A stretch of 25,788 bases of DNA from Nemertoderma westbladi (lineage: Eukaryota > Xenacoelomorpha > Nemertodermatida > Nemertodermatidae): positions 1 through 25,788 of the forward strand of contig JAUCBJ010000805.1 in the NCBI GenBank assembly GCA_032718475.1. The letters are read 5' to 3'. Positions 8,336 through 18,345 of this stretch are shown here, piece after piece. Each line of letters opens with the position of its first letter. The first letter of the stretch is position 1. The translations under genes and the position numbers were made by a program. Below the pieces are notes generated by a model. The model had not been told where the DNA came from. It worked only from the letters and a program-made list of their open reading frames with translations, and made no database searches.

Positions 8336-10419
8336 GCTGAGGTATTTACCCATTCAACTCCGTTGCTAAGGTCCCACCCAACGCCGTTGCTAAGGTATAC
8401 ACCCACCCAACACCGTTACTAAGGTATACACCCACCCAACACCTTTGCTAAGGTATACACCCACCCAACGCCGTTGCTAAGGTATACACCCACCCAACAC
8501 CGATGCTATGGTATACACCCACCCAACACCTTTGATAAGGTATACACCAACCCAACACCTTTGCTAAGATATACACCCACCCAACCCCGCTGCTAAGGTA
8601 TACACCCACCCAACGCCGTTGCTAAGGTATACACCCACCCAACGCCGTTGTTAAGGTATACACCCATCCAACACCGTTGCTAAGGTATATACCCAACCAA
8701 CTCCGTTGCTAAGGTCCCACCCAATGCCGTTGCTAAGGTATACACCCACCCAACGCCATTGTAAAGGTATATACCCAACCAACTCCGTTACCAAGGTCCC
8801 ACCCAACACCGTTGCTAAGGTATACACCCATCCAACTCAGTTGCTAAGGTCCCACCCAATGCCGTTGCTAAGGTATACACCCACCCAACACCGTTGCTAA
8901 GGTATATACCCAACCAACTCCGTTGCTAAGGTCCCACCCAATGCCGTTGCTAGGGTATACACCCACCCAACGCCGTTGCTAAGGTATAAACCCACCCAAC
9001 GCCGTTGCTAAGGTATACACCCACCCAACGCCGTTGCTAAGGTATACACCCACCCAACGCCGTTGCTAAGGTATACACCAACCCAACGCCGTTGCTAAGG
9101 TATACACCCACCCAACGCCGTTGCTAAGGTATACACCAACCCAACGCCGTTGCTAAGGTATACACCCACCCAACTCCGTTGCTAAGGTATACACCAACCC
9201 AACGCCGTTGCTAAGGTATACACCCACCCAACTCCGTTGCTAAGGTATACACCCACCCAACTTCGTTGCTAAGGTATACACCCACCCAACGCCGTTGCTA
9301 AGGTATACACCCACCCAACGCCGTTGCTAAGGTATACACCCACCCAACGCCGTTGCTAAGGGATACACCAACCCAACGCCGTTGCTAAGGTATACACCCA
9401 CCCAACTCCGTTGCTAAGGTATACACCAACCCAACGCCGTTGCTAAGGTATACACCCACCCAACGCCGTTGCTAAGGTATACACCCACCCAACACCTTTG
9501 CTAAGGTATACACCCACCCAACGCCGTTGCTAAGGTATACACCCACCCAACGCCGTTGCTAAGGTATATACCCACCCAACGCCATTGCTAAGGTATACAC
9601 CAACCCAACGCCGTTGTTAAGGTATACACCCACCCAACTCCGTTGCTAAGGTATACATACACCCACCCAACTCCGTTGCTAAGGTATACACCCAATGCCG
9701 TTGCTAAGGTATACACCCACCCAACACCGTTGCTAAGGTATACACCCACCCAACTCCGTTGCTAAGGTATACACCCACCCAACTCCGTTGCTAAGGTATA
9801 CACCCACCCAACGCCGTTGCTAAGGTATACACCCACCCAACGCCATTGCTAAGGTATACACCCACCCAACGCCGTTGCTAAGGTATACACCCACCCAACA
9901 ACGTTGCTAAGGTATACACCAACCCAACGCCGTTGCTAAGGTATACACCCACCCAACTCCGTTGCTAAGGTATACACCCACCCAACTCCGTTCCTAAGGT
10001 ATACACCCACCCAACTCCGTTGCTAAGGTCCCACCCAACGCTGTTGCTAAGGTATACACCAACCCAACGCCGTTGCTAAGGTATACACCCACCCAACTCC
10101 GTTGCTAAGGTATACACCAACCCAACGCCGTTGCTAAGGTCCCACCCAACGCCGTTGCTAAGGTATACACCCACCCAACTCCGTTTCTGAGGTATACACC
10201 CACCCAACGCCATTGCTAAGGTATACACCCACCCAACTCCGTTGCTAAGGTCCCACCCAACGCCGTTGCTAAGGTATACACCAACCCAACGCCGTTGCTA
10301 AGGTATACACCCACCCAACTCCGTTTCTGAGGTATACACCCACCCAACGCCATTGCTAAGGTATACACCCACCCAACTCCGTTGCTAAGGTCCCACCCAA
10401 CGCCGTTGCTAAGGTATAC

Positions 10420-11925
10420 ACCAACACAACGCCGTTGCTAAGGTATACACCCACCCAACTCCGTTGCTAAGGTATATACCCACCCAACACCGTTGCTAAG
10501 GTATACACCCACCCAACGCCGTTGCTAAGGTATACACCCACCCAACGCCGTTTCTGAGGTATACACCCACCCAACGCCATTGCTAAGGTATACACCCACC
10601 CAACTCCGTTGCTAAGGTCCCACCCAACGCCGTTGCTAAGGTATACACCAACCCAACGCCGTTGCTAAGGTATACACCCACCCAACGCCGTTGCTAAGGT
10701 ATACACCCACCCAACGCCGTTGCTAAGGTATATACCCAGACAACGCCATTGCTAAGGTATACACCCACCCAACGCCGTTGCTACGGTATACACCCACCCA
10801 ACGCCGTTGTTAAGGTATACACCCACCCAACTCCGTTGCTAAGGTCCCACCCAACGCCGTTGCTTAGGTATACACCCACCCAACTCCGTTGCTAAGGTCC
10901 CACCCAACGCCGTTGCTAAGGTATACACCCACCCAACACCGTTGCTAAGGTATACACCCACCCAACGCCGTCGCTAAGGTATACACCCACCCAACTCCGT
11001 TGCTAAGGTCCCACCCAACGCCGTTGCTGAGGTATACACCCACCCAACTCCGCTGCTAAGGTATACACCCACCCAACGCCGTTGCTAAGGTATACACCCA
11101 CCCAACTCCGTTGCTAAGGTATATACCCACCCAACACCGTTGCTAAGGTATACACCCACCCAACGCCGTTGCTAAGGTATACACCAACCCAACGCCGTTG
11201 CTAAGGTATACACCCACCCAACTCCGTTGCTAAGGTATATACCCACCCAACACCGTTGCTAAGGTATACACCCACCCAACGCCGTTGCTAAGGTATACAC
11301 CCACCCAACGCCGTTTCTGAGGTATACACCCACCCAACGCCATTGCTAAGGTATACACCCAGCCAACTCCGTTGCTAAGGTCCCACCCAACGCCGTTGCT
11401 AAGGTATACACCAACCCAACGCCGTTGCTAAGGTATACACCCACCCAACGCCGTTGCTAAGGTATACACCCACCCAACGCCGTTGCTAAGGTATATACCC
11501 AGACAACGCCATTACTAAGGTATACACCCACCCAACGCCGTTGCTACGGTATACACCCACCCAACGCCGTTGTTAAGGTATACACCCACCCAACTCCGTT
11601 GCTAAGGTCCCACCCAACGCCGTTGCTTAGGTATACACCCACCTAACTCCGTTGCTAAGGTCCCACCCAACGCCGTTGCTAAGGTATACACCCACCCAAC
11701 ACCGTTGCTAAGGTATACACCCACCCAACGCCGTTGCTAAGGTATACACCCACCCAACTCCGTTGCTAAGGTCCCACCCAACGCCGTTGCTGAGGTATAC
11801 ACCCACCCAACTCCGCTGCTAAGGTATACACCCACCCAACGCCGTTGCTAAGGTATACACCCACCCTACGCCGCTGCTAAGGTATACACCCACCCAACTC
11901 CGTTGCTAAGGTATATACCCACCCA
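10420..11925. repeat. 763-bp block duplication inside the minisatellite
   Basis: Rare unit variants recur in the same order at a constant offset of 763 bp: TTTCTGAGGT at 10551 and 11314, CCCAGACAACG at 10735 and 11498, CTACGG at 10781 and 11544, CTTAGG at 10863 and 11626, CGCTGCTAAG at 11051 and 11814. One extra 29-bp unit then shifts the register. Very few differences separate the blocks, so the duplication is young. Confidence 0.9.
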
Positions 11926-12345
11926 ACACCGTTGCTAAGGTATACACCCACCCAACGCCGTTGCTAAGGTATACACCCACCCAACGCCGTTGCTAAGGTA
12001 TACACCAACCCAACGCCGTTGCTAAGGTATACACCCACCCAACTCCGTTGCTAAGGTATACACCAACCCAACGCCGTTGCTAAGGTATGCACCCACCAAA
12101 CTCCGTTGCTAAGGTATACACCCACCCAACTTCGTTGCTAAGGTATACACCCACCCAACGCCGTTGCTTAGGTATACACCCACCCAACGCCGTTGCTAAA
12201 TTATACACCCACCCAACGCCGTTGCTAAGGTATACACCCACCCAACTCCGTTGCTAAGGTATACACCCACCCAACACCGTTGCTAAGGTATACACCCACC
12301 CAACACCGTTGCTAAGGTATACACTCACCCAACGCCGTTGCTAAC

Positions 12346-13316
12346 CTATAGACAGAAGGCAGATGCTAAATTCTAGTACAACCAACAAGGTTGTGTTGAT
12401 GTTTACTATACATGTCATTGATAAGCCATGAAATTATATTATCATAAGGAGATGGTGAATAACAGATAGAAATATATAAACTAATGAAATAAAGTACTAT
12501 GAAATAATACTAATAAATAAGAACACATATTATAATGATAACAAAAATAAGTGAAAATTAATAGCATCAAATTTGGTTTAGCCAGAAAATACAATTTAGA
12601 AAAATAATTAATGTGACCTAATATTATCCAAAAATATATCCTACAATAATGTGAATATTTACAAACAGCAGACAGCGGGTACGGGTATAAGGGAAAAAAA
12701 TACAGAAATATGTAAAAACAAAGAGTTAGTGAGTACAAACGTGACGAATCAATGAGAACTGACTGAAGTCCATCATTACATCAATATCACAATATCGCAG
12801 GATAGGCCACTACTGGACTACCTGGACGTCTAGACATTGAATTGTTATTAGCAGATATTAACAGCAACGGATTCAAAAATATTGGTATCCAGATATTAAC
12901 AGGGAAGTTTCATTTTATAAATCAATATTCCTTTGAAAGATTTATAAAAATTTAAATGTTAAACAAAATAAAGAAAATATAAAAGATAATAAATGAAACC
13001 AGTATGACAAGGACACAGCCAGGAAACGATACAAGGAGGCCGATTTTTAGTTTGTAATCAGAGATATTGTAACGAAAGTCATCACCGGATATTTTACTGT
13101 TGTGACACAACAACAATGATATTAAACAAAGCGTTTTTTTTTTTATTCCGTTTCTATTATTATTTACTATCAGTGCGCGACTATTCTGGAGTTTAAGTAG
13201 CCCTGGGTTTACTTAATAAAAATAATAAACATAATTTACGCTGCTAAGTAAATCTAAATCTCTTTAAAAACCTGACTTACGATGGTAAAACACTCAAACT
13301 CGTAACTAAATGAATC
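12346..13316. other. AT-rich non-coding stretch
   Basis: No gene is supported. The minus-strand open frame at 12481-12738 is a low-complexity hydrophobic translation of AT-rich DNA. The right edge is the 3' flank of the nicotinamidase gene. Confidence 0.55.
13142..13147 (-). promoter_or_regulatory. Candidate polyadenylation signal of the nicotinamidase gene
   Basis: AATAAA on the minus strand lies about 170 bases past the stop and runs directly into a genomic A tract of about a dozen bases. The hexamer fits a polyadenylation signal. The A tract could be chance or a trace of a retrocopied tail. Confidence 0.4.
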
Positions 13317-14411
13317 CTAGACCTCGTGTATGGCCTCGGCGAGTTTCCGTTTGGTCACCTTCATCGCGGTATTAACGTTCATAGCGGCGACCAACCCGAG
13401 TTCCGGTCGTCTGTTCCGACACTCCACCATCTCGTCCACCTCCGACGCGCTCACAATAACGATACCCGCCTTAAACAGGCGTCGCTTCATGTCATCGATA
13501 CCTTCGGTGGCCACACCAGCGGTGGCATCGTCCACCACCACGGTGCGGAATCCGTGCTCGGCCGCGTGGAGCGCCGTGTATCCCACACAAACATCGAACG
13601 CTAACCCGCAGACGTAGACGTCCGTAACGGAGCGGTCGGAGAGACTGCTAAGCAACGAGGTTTGTCCGCGACACGCGTTGTCCCAGAACGCGGAGTAGCT
13701 GTCGACGTCCGGTTGACTCCCTTTATAGACCTTGATCCCTTCGGGGACCACGGTTAACTCGGGATGCAACTCGGCCCCCCAGCCACCCTGCACGCAATGC
13801 GCCGGCCAGAGCTTCTGCTCGTAGGGCGGCGGTCCTGCGAACACGACGGTATCGAAGGTTCGCGCCTCTTCCGCGGTAATTGGCGAGCTCGCCGCCAGCG
13901 GGCGCAGTCGCAGGTTGTTCGTGAACGAGCAGTGGTTGCTTGGATGCCAGTCGTACGTGTAGACCACGGCGTCCCAGACTGTCTCCTTTATGAGGCCGTT
14001 TATCACCGGTACAACCGCCGCGCCTTCCTGCTTAGCCGGGCAGTCCCGAAGCGCCAACGAGCCGCTAATAAAGTCGTTCTGGACGTCAACGACGACCAGT
14101 GCGGACACCGGATCCAACACCTGCTTCAACCAGTACCGCCAGACGACACGGAATTGCTCGAGGTCGATGAACCCAACCCCACGGCTATCCAGTAGATTAA
14201 GTATCTCGTAGACCAGCTCTTCGTCGGGTTCGTACTTCTGGAACTTGTTTATGAAGACGCAGCTGAGGAATTCCCTGAACTCCGCAGGACTCAGCTCGCC
14301 GTCGCAGTCCTTATCAAATCGGTAGAAAACGTCCCGCATTCGCTCCTCAGAATCGGTCGCTTTCGCGCGTCGTAAGTTATGGAAATAATCACCGGTCACG
14401 TTATCAGACAT
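13317..14411 (-). CDS. Naam: Nicotinamidase with N-terminal EF-hand domain
   Basis: This 364-residue enzyme should hydrolyse nicotinamide to nicotinic acid and ammonia, the first step of the NAD+ salvage route used by yeast and many invertebrates. A canonical EF-hand loop spans D33 to E44 (D33, D35, D37, G38, E44). A second loop (D75 to Q86) is degenerate because its last position is Q. The isochorismatase-fold domain begins near residue 101. It shows the catalytic Asp (D109 in VVDVQNDF), the metal ligands D154, H156 and H160 in DWHPSNH, the catalytic Lys (K200 in EQKLWPAHC) and the nucleophile C275 in GLAFDVCVGYTA. The same domain order and length occur in Drosophila Naam. The start is ATG with A at -3. 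The gene is one exon and clearly more GC-rich than its flanks, especially at third positions. Confidence 0.93.
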   Translation of the reverse strand: MSDNVTGDYFHNLRRAKATDSEERMRDVFYRFDKDCDGELSPAEFREFLSCVFINKFQKYEPDEELVYEILNLLDSRGVGFIDLEQFRVVWRYWLKQVLDPVSALVVVDVQNDFISGSLALRDCPAKQEGAAVVPVINGLIKETVWDAVVYTYDWHPSNHCSFTNNLRLRPLAASSPITAEEARTFDTVVFAGPPPYEQKLWPAHCVQGGWGAELHPELTVVPEGIKVYKGSQPDVDSYSAFWDNACRGQTSLLSSLSDRSVTDVYVCGLAFDVCVGYTALHAAEHGFRTVVVDDATAGVATEGIDDMKRRLFKAGIVIVSASEVDEMVECRNRRPELGLVAAMNVNTAMKVTKRKLAEAIHEV

Positions 14412-15999
14412 TGTCGTTGATAAAAGTTTGTTGGTGTTCCCGTTTATTTATTTAACGGCGATTATTAGTAGCCTATTAAACCTATTGAATTTATAAATAA
14501 CGAAGCTCTATTAATATTTTAGGATTTTCCGGTTTCGTAAACAACACAAATCGATTCTCCAGAATAAATAAATTATGCTAGATATATTTAATTGTGGCTG
14601 TGGCTGGCGGCCTCGAATTTATTTATGAAAACTTCCATCTAAATACAAAAAAAAAACAAATTCACGATTGCTTGATTTGATTGATACAAATTGGAAAATT
14701 AATTTTAATAAGGAATATTAATTCACCAATGAAAATATATCACAAAGGTATTTATTAGTCCCTGGACCGGGTTCCGTATCTGATAACGAAAAAATTAGGT
14801 TTTGCAAGAATTTGTCATGTTTGTAAGTCTACTTATTTATTGATGATATTGAAGGAAGAAGTTATTATGGCTGTATGATGATGGAGTATACAGGTATGTC
14901 TGTGATAAAAAAAAAAGAGTGTCGCCTGAGGCTTCCAGTACCAGGTAAGGTACCAGTGCCAGTTACGCAACATGACACTGTATGTGTGTGTACACAAAAA
15001 AAAATTTTAAACAAAGAAGAAACAAATAATTTTTGCTACTATAGTTAGTTTTTGCTACTACTTTTTTTAGAAATGTTTTATCATGTTAGCTAACATAGGC
15101 TATAGTAAAAAAAATCATGTTCTAGAACAAATATGTTTTTGTTCTAGAACATATTTTTTACATTGAATAATTTTATAACAAGTTAATTATTTGTTATGTG
15201 CATGTGTAATACATTGTTTAATTATCTGTAAACTGCAAACATTAATAGGTAGGCCTACCAATTTTCATGGTAGCTAGAGATTTTACAAGTTACCAACGGT
15301 GGCAATTATTTTTTTTCAAACATATTCTTTCAAATATATAGGCCTACTTTCGTTTTATATTTCCACTACAACTACAACTATATTGTATAAATTTATTCCA
15401 GAAATGATGTTATTGTTACTATGGTCATTCTCTCATTAGTGCAGTAATGATTACAATTATATCTAACTGCAATATGATTTTTACTAGTCCATAAATGGCG
15501 ATTTTTTGTGGAGCAGCCTCCAACAAAATTATGCTACCAGTAGGTGGTTATGTAGAAGATTTTTTGGTGTGCCTTTTGGTGATGTTGCATTTACACCTTT
15601 GGTAATACAACTCAAAATTCTAATTTAAAATAATTTTTAAATTTTTAATAAAATTTAATTAATAATAATTTATTATAATTTAATCTAATAATTTTTTTCT
15701 GTTATTGTAATTTGATATGTTGTTTGAATTTGAATTTAATTATGGAATTTGGTGGAATGTTTGCAACCGACTGACCGAATGAAAAGATGACAGTTTGTCT
15801 GTTTGTAGCGTACCAAACCGGAAAGACCCTATATTTTTTATTTTCCACAATTTGTTCAGTCTATCACTCAGCAGCCAGCAGCTCAGCTCAGCAATACCGA
15901 TGTATTTCAGTTCAGTACCGGTACGGCGTTTATTAATATATTATTGCTGTATTGACAGTAATTCTCCAATTGCATCAGTACCGGAATCCGGAGAAGAAT
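14412..15999. other. AT-rich 5' flank of the nicotinamidase gene
   Basis: No coding region is supported. The stretch includes the presumed promoter of the nicotinamidase gene, a pair of 12-bp palindromes (annotated separately), several TAGGCCTA words and long A/T runs. The plus-strand open frame starting at 15795 overlaps a better minus-strand candidate and has no recognisable features. Confidence 0.5.
15118..15151. promoter_or_regulatory. Paired TGTTCTAGAACA palindromes, heat-shock-element-like
   Basis: The perfect 12-bp palindrome TGTTCTAGAACA occurs at 15118-15129 and again at 15140-15151. Each contains TTCnnGAA, the core pairing of heat-shock factor sites, about 0.7 kb upstream of the nicotinamidase start. 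The same inverted hexamers also resemble half-sites of steroid-receptor elements. Function is inferred from motif shape only; in AT-rich repeat DNA it could be part of a small foldback repeat. Confidence 0.25.
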
Positions 16000-16197
16000 T
16001 TAATTGGTTGTTTCCACGGGAACTGCACACTGCGATTGTTGCATTAGGGTACCAACTAATGGTTCGTATTCGTTTTCCTGAACCTTCAAGGAAATAAACC
16101 GACCAGCGTAAATAACAAATCCCCAGGAAACGAATGCGATGATAATTAGCGCAAGAGAAATAATGCGATCCACCCACACTTTATTTATATGCATCAT
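16000..16197 (-). CDS. Possible 65-residue single-pass membrane protein, unrecognised
   Basis: From the first ATG the frame encodes 65 residues: a short N-terminus with KVWVDR, one strongly hydrophobic span (about 12-34, LALIIIAFVSWGFVIYAG), and a polar tail rich in E and Q. The composition looks protein-like and unlike the low-complexity frames around it. The frame is open upstream of the ATG, and CTGCAG at about 16217-16222 could be a splice acceptor, so this may be a last exon. I do not recognise the family. It resembles small integral membrane proteins only in general layout. Confidence 0.3.
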   Translation of the reverse strand: MMHINKVWVDRIISLALIIIAFVSWGFVIYAGRFISLKVQENEYEPLVGTLMQQSQCAVPVETTN

Positions 16198-16293
16198 ACA
16201 GTCATAGAAAATATCTGCAGATTGCTGGATTGGTTCTTCTGTTCTCTGGTTCTTACTGCTGTACCGGTACCGTACTGTCTTAATTAATATCAA

Positions 16294-16764
16294 ATGATTC
16301 TTTAGTTTGCGACTTCAGAACTAGGTTGCCGGGTTGCTTGGTTTCGTTGACTTGAATGACTGAATAAAGCTAACAATAATAAACTGCATGAACTGGTACC
16401 GGTAGTGGTACATTACAATTAGCCTAATAATCATAACAGTCATAGCAGACATCCATCATTAGACTGTTAGACAGTTACCGGTAGAAGAAACAATTAAATG
16501 GCTGAATGGCTGAATGGTTTACTTTAAGTACGGTATCTGTGTACTATCTGTGCGTTCGCTTTCTGTAGCCATTTTATAAACGTTACTTTTTCCGAGAATT
16601 TCTTATATAGGAAATATTTTTTGGACTTCCTATTTACAGATTTAGGAGTTTAACTTATTTCTTATTAAAAAAATTTTATGTCTTGATTTTTCTTAAATAA
16701 GAAAAAAATTTATCCAGCAGATCATTCCAGATACGGAGATATATGGGCTGGGTTACCGGTAGCG
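16294..16764. other. Non-coding stretch with ACCGGT palindromes
   Basis: No gene is visible. ACCGGTA-type palindromes occur near 16262, 16395, 16477 and 16754, and there is an AT-rich core with TTCTTATATAGGAAA-like inverted words. Confidence 0.5.
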
Positions 16765-16782
16765 GTACCCCTTCGGCAGTTC

Positions 16783-17382
16783 GGTCCTACGAATTACCCA
16801 AAAAAAACACAAAATTACCCAAAAATACACAAAAAAACACAAAAAAACACAAAAATTTACCCAAAAAAACACAATAAAACACAAAAAAACACAATATTAC
16901 CGGTACCCAAAAAACTTACCGGTACCGGTACCCAAAAAGACCAGAAGACAAAAATAATTTATATCGTATAGGGTTGGAAAAATAAGACTGTAACCTGTGT
17001 TCTTTGGTTATCGTTTATTGTTTTGGTTAGAAAAGCCTGCTACTGTAACCTGCTCCTTTCCATTAGGCCTAATTAAGAAATCTGATTTTGTATGCTGTCT
17101 GCCAGTCTGGGTGGGTAGGCTTACCGGTAAACCGATGGCAGTAGGTCATTAAAGGAATCTTCACATGAACAAAATGTAATATTTTGAAAAAAAGGTGAAA
17201 ATTGAAAACTGAAAAGTGAAACTCTTCTTACAATTAACCTACATCTTATTGTAGATACATTGTTTATGAAAAACATTTTTTTTGTCTTTTTGGTTAGTTT
17301 TTTTGGGTAATATTGTGTTTTTTTGTGTATTTTTGTGTTTTTTTTGGGTAATATTGTGTTTTTTTGGGTAATTCGTAGGACC
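16783..17382. mobile_element. Foldback element with subterminal ACCCAAAAAAACAC repeats
   Basis: The ends are perfect 18-bp inverted repeats, GGTCCTACGAATTACCCA at 16783-16800 and its complement at 17365-17382. Inside both ends lie irregular arrays of ACCCAAAAAAACAC / ACACAAAAA in opposite orientation (16797-16930 and 17280-17370), so the arms pair over about 100 bases. The words GTACCCCTTC occur at 16765-16774 and 17384-17393, just outside the element. They could be a target duplication, although eight extra bases separate the left one from the inverted repeat. No transposase is encoded; the minus-strand open frame at 17121-17396 is made by the repeats. Confidence 0.7.
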
Positions 17383-17393
17383 CGTACCCCTTC

Positions 17394-18102
17394 CACCTTA
17401 CCTTCCTAGCCTAAGCTTCTGTGAGACTGTAGGCCTATATGGTTTGAACAGTTGAATTTGCATACACTGATACAATATAAAACTACATTCCTCCTACATA
17501 GGGATGTACCGGTACATTAGTTTTGCACATTACATAGGTGATAGATCTCCACAACAGCCAGACAGTGCGTTCCGTCATTTCTTGTCAGAATGTGTTGTGT
17601 GGAGCTCGACAGGCATAGGCAAGGCATTTTCAGTATAAAAATTGTAAACCCATATTTCAGTTTACCGGAAACATTACCCAGTTAACGGTGGTGTTCCCTG
17701 GCATTATTCTGCTAGTGTACTAGGCCTATACACTATATTCTACTGATCATTTGTAATGAATAATTACATTAATATGTCAGAAAACCCGCAGGAGGATCCA
17801 TCTTGCAATTACAGCAATGATAGTGGTACCAACCAGTGATGGCGAGGAGGGTGCAATGGAATTACTTAACCAAGTCATGAAAATTACATTTTCCCCACTC
17901 CCACCAGACCAGACACTGCGTCTCCGATTCCGGAGCTCTTTCCATTTCTTATGACGAGTCCCATTACAATTACACCAAAGGAACCTAGTGAAGTGACTCA
18001 TATGATCCGACTTGGGAGCCAACAAATGATTCGGCATCGGCTGAGCGGGGTCGGAAAGCACGATAATAGCAGATGGTAAGAAAAACTGGATGACTAGGGT
18101 TT
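17394..18102. other. Mostly non-coding stretch
   Basis: I cannot support a gene. There are weak coding-like patches at 17776-18063 on both strands, including a plus-strand peptide YDPTWEPTNDSASAERGRK and a donor-like ATG|GTAAGA at about 18075. The frames are broken and match no family I recognise. Confidence 0.45.
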
Positions 18103-18250
18103 CAGGAGGTGATGTTGGGGAGATAGGTGGAGGTGTTGTAGCTGTGGGGGAGACAGGTGGAGGTGATGTGGTGGAGATACTGAGATAGGTGGAGGTGTTG
18201 TGGGGGAGATAAATGGAGGTGTTGTGGCTGTGGGAGAGACAGGTGGGGAG
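18103..18250. repeat. G-rich imperfect minisatellite
   Basis: Irregular copies of GGAGATAGGTGGAGGTGTTG and of GCTGTGGGGGAGACAGGTGG follow each other about four to five times. The plus strand is strongly purine/G-rich. There is no coding role. Confidence 0.75.
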
Positions 18251-18262
18251 TCGATTTTTTTT

Positions 18263-18345
18263 TAATAATCAATAATTATTCATGCAATATTTTGTTTAAT
18301 AATCAATAATTATTCATGAAATAATTTTTTTAATAATTAATAATA
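18263..18345. repeat. AT-rich 34-bp tandem repeat
   Basis: AATAATCAATAATTATTCAT occurs twice 34 bp apart, with a partial third copy. It lies directly after the G-rich minisatellite. Confidence 0.75.

Larger units (their letters stand above)
7393..12345. repeat. Minisatellite of about 5 kb with 29-bp and 24-bp units
   Basis: Roughly 170-180 head-to-tail units make up the block. The invariant core is CGTTGCTAAGG, followed by either TATACACCCACCCAAC (29-bp unit) or TCCCACCCAAC (24-bp unit). One position before the core is three-way variable (AACGCC, AACACC, AACTCC), and TATACACC alternates with TATATACC and TATACACCAAC. The left part (7393-8950) is more diverged and the right part more uniform. 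Higher-order periods are visible: 140 bp (four long units plus one short) and a duplicated 763-bp block. Neither unit length is a multiple of three, so the open frames in it are not genes. The array ends abruptly at GTTGCTAACC. Confidence 0.97.

Noticed and set aside
8706-8900. Open frames through the 29-bp minisatellite
   Set aside because: The unit length is not a multiple of three, so the frames persist only by chance and produce repeat translation.
7393-12345. CRISPR array
   Set aside because: There are no unique spacers between direct repeats; units are contiguous and the genome is eukaryotic.
12481-12738. 85-codon minus-strand open frame with hydrophobic translation
   Set aside because: It lies in AT-rich DNA, is dominated by F, Y and L, and has no motif or family resemblance.
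13326-14211. Several plus-strand open frames opposite the nicotinamidase gene
   Set aside because: They are antisense shadows of a GC-rich coding sequence, while the minus-strand frame has a complete catalytic set.
16797-16930. Possible interstitial telomere from ACCCAAAAA-type repeats
   Set aside because: The words are irregular, lack TTAGGG periodicity, and are mirrored within a foldback element.
17776-18063. Coding-like patches on both strands near a GTAAGA donor-like site
   Set aside because: No frame stays open from a plausible acceptor to the donor, and none of the peptides is recognisable.
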